Shown here in pieces: positions 6,727 through 8,873 of a stretch of DNA of 8,873 bases. Source of the stretch: a bacterium (lineage in GTDB: Bacteria; Eremiobacterota; Eremiobacteria; Baltobacterales; Baltobacteraceae); assembly GCA_021784715.1 (NCBI GenBank), contig JAJYHP010000173.1:1-8873 (forward strand), in the 5' to 3' direction. The notes under the pieces are model-generated. The model saw only the letters and a program-made list of their open reading frames with translations, did no database searches and had not been told where the DNA came from. Positions within the stretch are counted from its first letter, which is position 1. Each line of letters opens with the position of its first letter. The position numbers were made by a program, and so were the translations under genes.

Positions 6727-7652
6727 CGCTCTTCGCTTCGGTCGCGCGGATGCGCTTCCTCGTAGTTCCGTCGCATATGTTCGAGCGAGACGTTGGTGTA
6801 GATTTGCGTCGTCGCGAGACTCTCGTGCCCCAGAAGTTCTTTGATCGTCACCAAGTCGGCGCCGTTCTCCAAAAGATGGGTGGCGAAAGAATGGCGCATG
6901 ACGTGCGGCGTGACGTGTTTGGTAAGCCCCGAGAGCTTCGCGTAACTCTGAAAGATCGCCCAGGCCTGTCGATACGAAAGTCGCTTTTTGCGCCGTGAAA
7001 GAAAGAGTGCCGAATCGGTCGAGCGCGGTCGCACTCCGAGGTAGGCGCGGATCGCTTCGGCTGCGGCGAGATTGATAAAGACGGTGCGCTGCTTGTTGCC
7101 CTTTCCGGTGACGCGCAGCAAGCGCCGCTCGGTATCGACATCGGAGAGATCGAGCCCCACGAGCTCGGCGCGCCGGATTCCGCTCGCGTAGAGTAGTTCC
7201 ATAATCGCCGTATCGCGTAGCCGCTGCTCGTCACTTCGGCCGGCGATCCGGGTTCGCAAGAGCGTGCCGACCTCGCCCTCGGACATGACGTGCGGTAGCC
7301 GCTTGGCAGCTTTTGGGGGCGGAACGTCCGCGGCGGGATTATCGGTGCGCCGCCCTTCGCGGCGCTGGAGCGCGAAGAACGATCGCAGCGCGGCGAGCTT
7401 ACGGCGCACCGAGGTGGGATTGTAGGCGCGAGGGCCCATAAGTTCCATCACGAATCGGCGAATATCGGATGGCGTCGTCGAGAGCAACTTTTCAAACGGC
7501 GTCCCTTGCAGGTGCCCCGGCTCCAAAAAATCGCCGAACACCTCGATGTCGCGGGCGTACTCCTCGGCGGTTCGCGGCGATTGTCCGCGCTCGAGCCGGA
7601 GGTGTGCGGCGAACTCGGCGACGAGCGGATCGGTTGGAATATAAGAACTCAT
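6723..7652 (-). CDS. xerC: Tyrosine recombinase, XerC/XerD family
   Basis: Xer recombinases resolve chromosome dimers at dif sites by strand exchange through a covalent phosphotyrosine. This 309-residue protein has a complete catalytic set with the spacing of E. coli XerD: Arg160 in SGIRRAELVGL, Lys184 in TGKGNKQR, His250 and Arg253 in HVMRHSFATHLL, His276 in LLGHESLATTQIYT, and nucleophile Tyr285. The N-terminal SAM-like DNA-binding domain (about 8-100) includes LERGQSPRTAEEYARDI and VRRKLAALRSFF. The length fits cellular XerC/XerD (about 300) rather than larger phage integrases, and no phage genes lie nearby. Whether it is XerC, XerD or a single Xer cannot be decided from this copy alone. 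ATG 7650-7652 has a GAGGAG Shine-Dalgarno at 7656-7661. It heads a two-gene unit with the lipoprotein. Confidence 0.93.
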   Translation of the reverse strand: MSSYIPTDPLVAEFAAHLRLERGQSPRTAEEYARDIEVFGDFLEPGHLQGTPFEKLLSTTPSDIRRFVMELMGPRAYNPTSVRRKLAALRSFFALQRREGRRTDNPAADVPPPKAAKRLPHVMSEGEVGTLLRTRIAGRSDEQRLRDTAIMELLYASGIRRAELVGLDLSDVDTERRLLRVTGKGNKQRTVFINLAAAEAIRAYLGVRPRSTDSALFLSRRKKRLSYRQAWAIFQSYAKLSGLTKHVTPHVMRHSFATHLLENGADLVTIKELLGHESLATTQIYTNVSLEHMRRNYEEAHPRDRSEER

Positions 7653-7722
7653 AGACTCCTCGGCGCTTCACTCACAGGATATCAACATCACCAAATCATT
7701 GTTTGTGGCTATTAGATCGGGT
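7653..7722. promoter_or_regulatory. Divergent intergenic region between xerC and the arsB-like gene
   Basis: This 70-nt gap is visibly richer in A and T than the surrounding genes and must hold the start signals for both divergent genes. On the minus strand, GAGGAG (7656-7661) is the xerC Shine-Dalgarno. On the plus strand, TATTAG at 7710-7715 resembles a -10 element and would place transcription start at about the GTG at 7723, hinting at a leaderless message; no matching -35 hexamer is evident. I see no clear inverted repeat that would serve as an ArsR-type operator. Confidence 0.35.
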
Positions 7723-8873
7723 GTGGAGAATCTCCCGCCTGCGGGCGAGCTGATTCCGCTCTTCATCGTCGTGGTGGCCCTGTTGGGGATCATCGCCCGC
7801 CCGTGGCGCTCGCGAGCGTGGCAATGGAGTCTCGGCGCGGCAGCGCTCGTCGAGTTGTTGCCGTTTCGAGCGAGCCCGGGCGCCGTGTGGACGGCGTGGT
7901 GGAACGCGCGCGACGTCGCGTTTTTTTTGCTTGGGATCCTGACGATCGCCGATGTCTCGGCGAAAGCGCGGCTCTTCGAGGTCGCCGCCGAGCGTTTGCT
8001 CGCGCTCTCGGGCGGCCGACGGCTCGCGCTCTTGGCCTGGCTCTTTGGGCTGGGGACGCTCTCGACCGCGGTGCTCTCGAACGACACCACCGTGATCGCG
8101 CTCACTCCCGCGGTACTGGTGCTCGCAGCGGCGCTCCGGGAGCGGGCGGCGCCCTACGCGTATGCCTGCGCGCTCGTTGCCAACGCCGGCTCCTTCGTGC
8201 TGCCGATCGCGAACCCGGCGAATTTGCTGCTCTACGGGGTGGCGCTCCCCCCGTTGCTCGGCTGGGTTCGCCTCTTCGCCCTCCCCAGCATTGCGGCGCT
8301 TGCGATCACGTTTGTGGTACTTGCCTGGCTCTTTCGGCGGGATCTCGGCGGGCGCTTCGAACGGAGGCTGCAGGTCGAGGCGCTGCGCCCCGGCGAGCGG
8401 GCGGTTCTCTGGGCTGTCCTCTTTGCCGTCACGCTTCTCCTTGCAGCGAGCCTTTTTCAGCGCCCGCCGGGGCTCGCCGCCCTCGTCGGCGCGGCGGTCG
8501 TGCTCGGAACCGGGCTGCTGACGGGCACTTTCGGGCGCGAGGATCTCCGCCGCATCGATCTCGGCGTTCTCCCCTTCGTCGCGGGCTTGCTGGTGCTGCT
8601 GGCGGCGGTCGAGGCGACGGGGCTGCGCTCGGCGCTCCACGCGCCGGGCGCCGGGCACTCCGCGGCGGCGATCGGCTTCATTGCCGCGGTTGCGAGCGCG
8701 CTGGCGAACAATCTCCCGATCGCCGCGCTCGCGGCATCGTTGAGTTCGGCGGGCGCCGCCGCCGGCGTTCATCGCGCGCTGGTCGTCGCAATCGATCTCG
8801 GGCCGAACTTTGCGTTGAGCGGATCGCTCGCGACGCTGCTCTGGGCGCAAATGCTTCGCAAACACGGTATGCG
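7723..8873 (+). CDS. ArsB/NhaD-superfamily ion transporter (3' end beyond window)
   Basis: This is a polytopic inner-membrane transporter related to the arsenite efflux pump ArsB and to NhaD. The frame is open from 7723 to the right edge (383 codons plus 2 nt) and is not closed here; ArsB is about 430 residues, so perhaps 40 are missing. Hydrophobic segments run through the whole length. Family marks are two inverted-repeat hairpins: VLSNDTTVIALTPAVLVL (117-134) with NAGSFVLPIANPANLLL (154-170), and ANNLPIAAL (328-336) with IDLGPNFALSGSLATLLW (357-374), the last being very close to the ArsB GPxxxxxGSLATLLW consensus. The start is uncertain: GTG 7723 was chosen, with GTG 7705 and TTG 7699 in the same frame. 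None has a good Shine-Dalgarno. No arsR, arsC or arsA is visible, so arsenite specificity is unproven. A T8 tract lies at 7921-7928. Confidence 0.85.
   Translation, partial: MENLPPAGELIPLFIVVVALLGIIARPWRSRAWQWSLGAAALVELLPFRASPGAVWTAWWNARDVAFFLLGILTIADVSAKARLFEVAAERLLALSGGRRLALLAWLFGLGTLSTAVLSNDTTVIALTPAVLVLAAALRERAAPYAYACALVANAGSFVLPIANPANLLLYGVALPPLLGWVRLFALPSIAALAITFVVLAWLFRRDLGGRFERRLQVEALRPGERAVLWAVLFAVTLLLAASLFQRPPGLAALVGAAVVLGTGLLTGTFGREDLRRIDLGVLPFVAGLLVLLAAVEATGLRSALHAPGAGHSAAAIGFIAAVASALANNLPIAALAASLSSAGAAAGVHRALVVAIDLGPNFALSGSLATLLWAQMLRKHGM

Noticed and set aside
6723..7652. Recombinase as part of a mobile element or integron
   Set aside because: Length and motif spacing match cellular Xer proteins, and there are no flanking repeats, attachment sites, cassettes or phage genes in view.
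7653..7722. ArsR-type operator upstream of the ArsB-like gene
   Set aside because: No convincing inverted repeat was found; the AT-richness alone is not evidence of a repressor site.
7696..8865. Long minus-strand open frame (389 codons) opposite the ArsB-like gene
   Set aside because: The translation is a low-complexity Arg/Glu/Gln/Gly mixture with no fold-like pattern, whereas the plus strand gives a clear ArsB-type membrane protein. It is a GC-skew shadow.

Overview
This is a high-GC bacterial window, densely packed with genes and with codons mostly ending in G or C. It encodes an Mla-type lipid transport system and a lipoprotein, so the organism should have an outer membrane (diderm). The MlaD architecture, a long helical stalk followed by a beta-rich C-terminal domain, is the form described for diderm lineages of the Terrabacteria such as Veillonella. 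The general style suggests a Candidatus Eremiobacterota (WPS-2)-like genome, but no marker gene here settles the taxonomy and I hold that placement loosely. I see no rRNA, tRNA, CRISPR array, IS element or phage gene.

Positions 1-6001 (+ strand) hold one tight gene train: the tail of an unidentified gene, RNase PH (rph), a 108-residue predicted coiled-coil protein, mlaE (permease), mlaF (ATPase), mlaD (MCE-domain protein), a panE-type ketopantoate reductase, and a zinc-ribbon/AIM24 protein. Genes overlap by 4-14 nt or are separated by 3-13 nt, so they are probably cotranscribed and partly translationally coupled. MlaE, MlaF and MlaD together make an inner-membrane ABC machine for moving phospholipids. 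The long MlaD could replace the separate periplasmic shuttle (MlaC) and outer-membrane lipoprotein (MlaA), neither of which is encoded here.

Positions 6007-7652 (- strand) hold two genes that converge on the first train: a XerC/XerD tyrosine recombinase and, overlapping its stop codon by 4 nt, a lipoprotein with a DUF4097-like repeated beta fold.

From about 7723 to the right edge (+ strand) lies an ArsB/NhaD-superfamily ion transporter, cut off by the window end and divergent from xerC across a 70-nt AT-richer gap.

The most notable points are the MlaD trans-envelope architecture, an apparent local reading-frame excursion inside mlaD (about 3655-3745) that looks like two compensating indels, and the uncharacterised coiled-coil gene whose position ties it to the Mla system.
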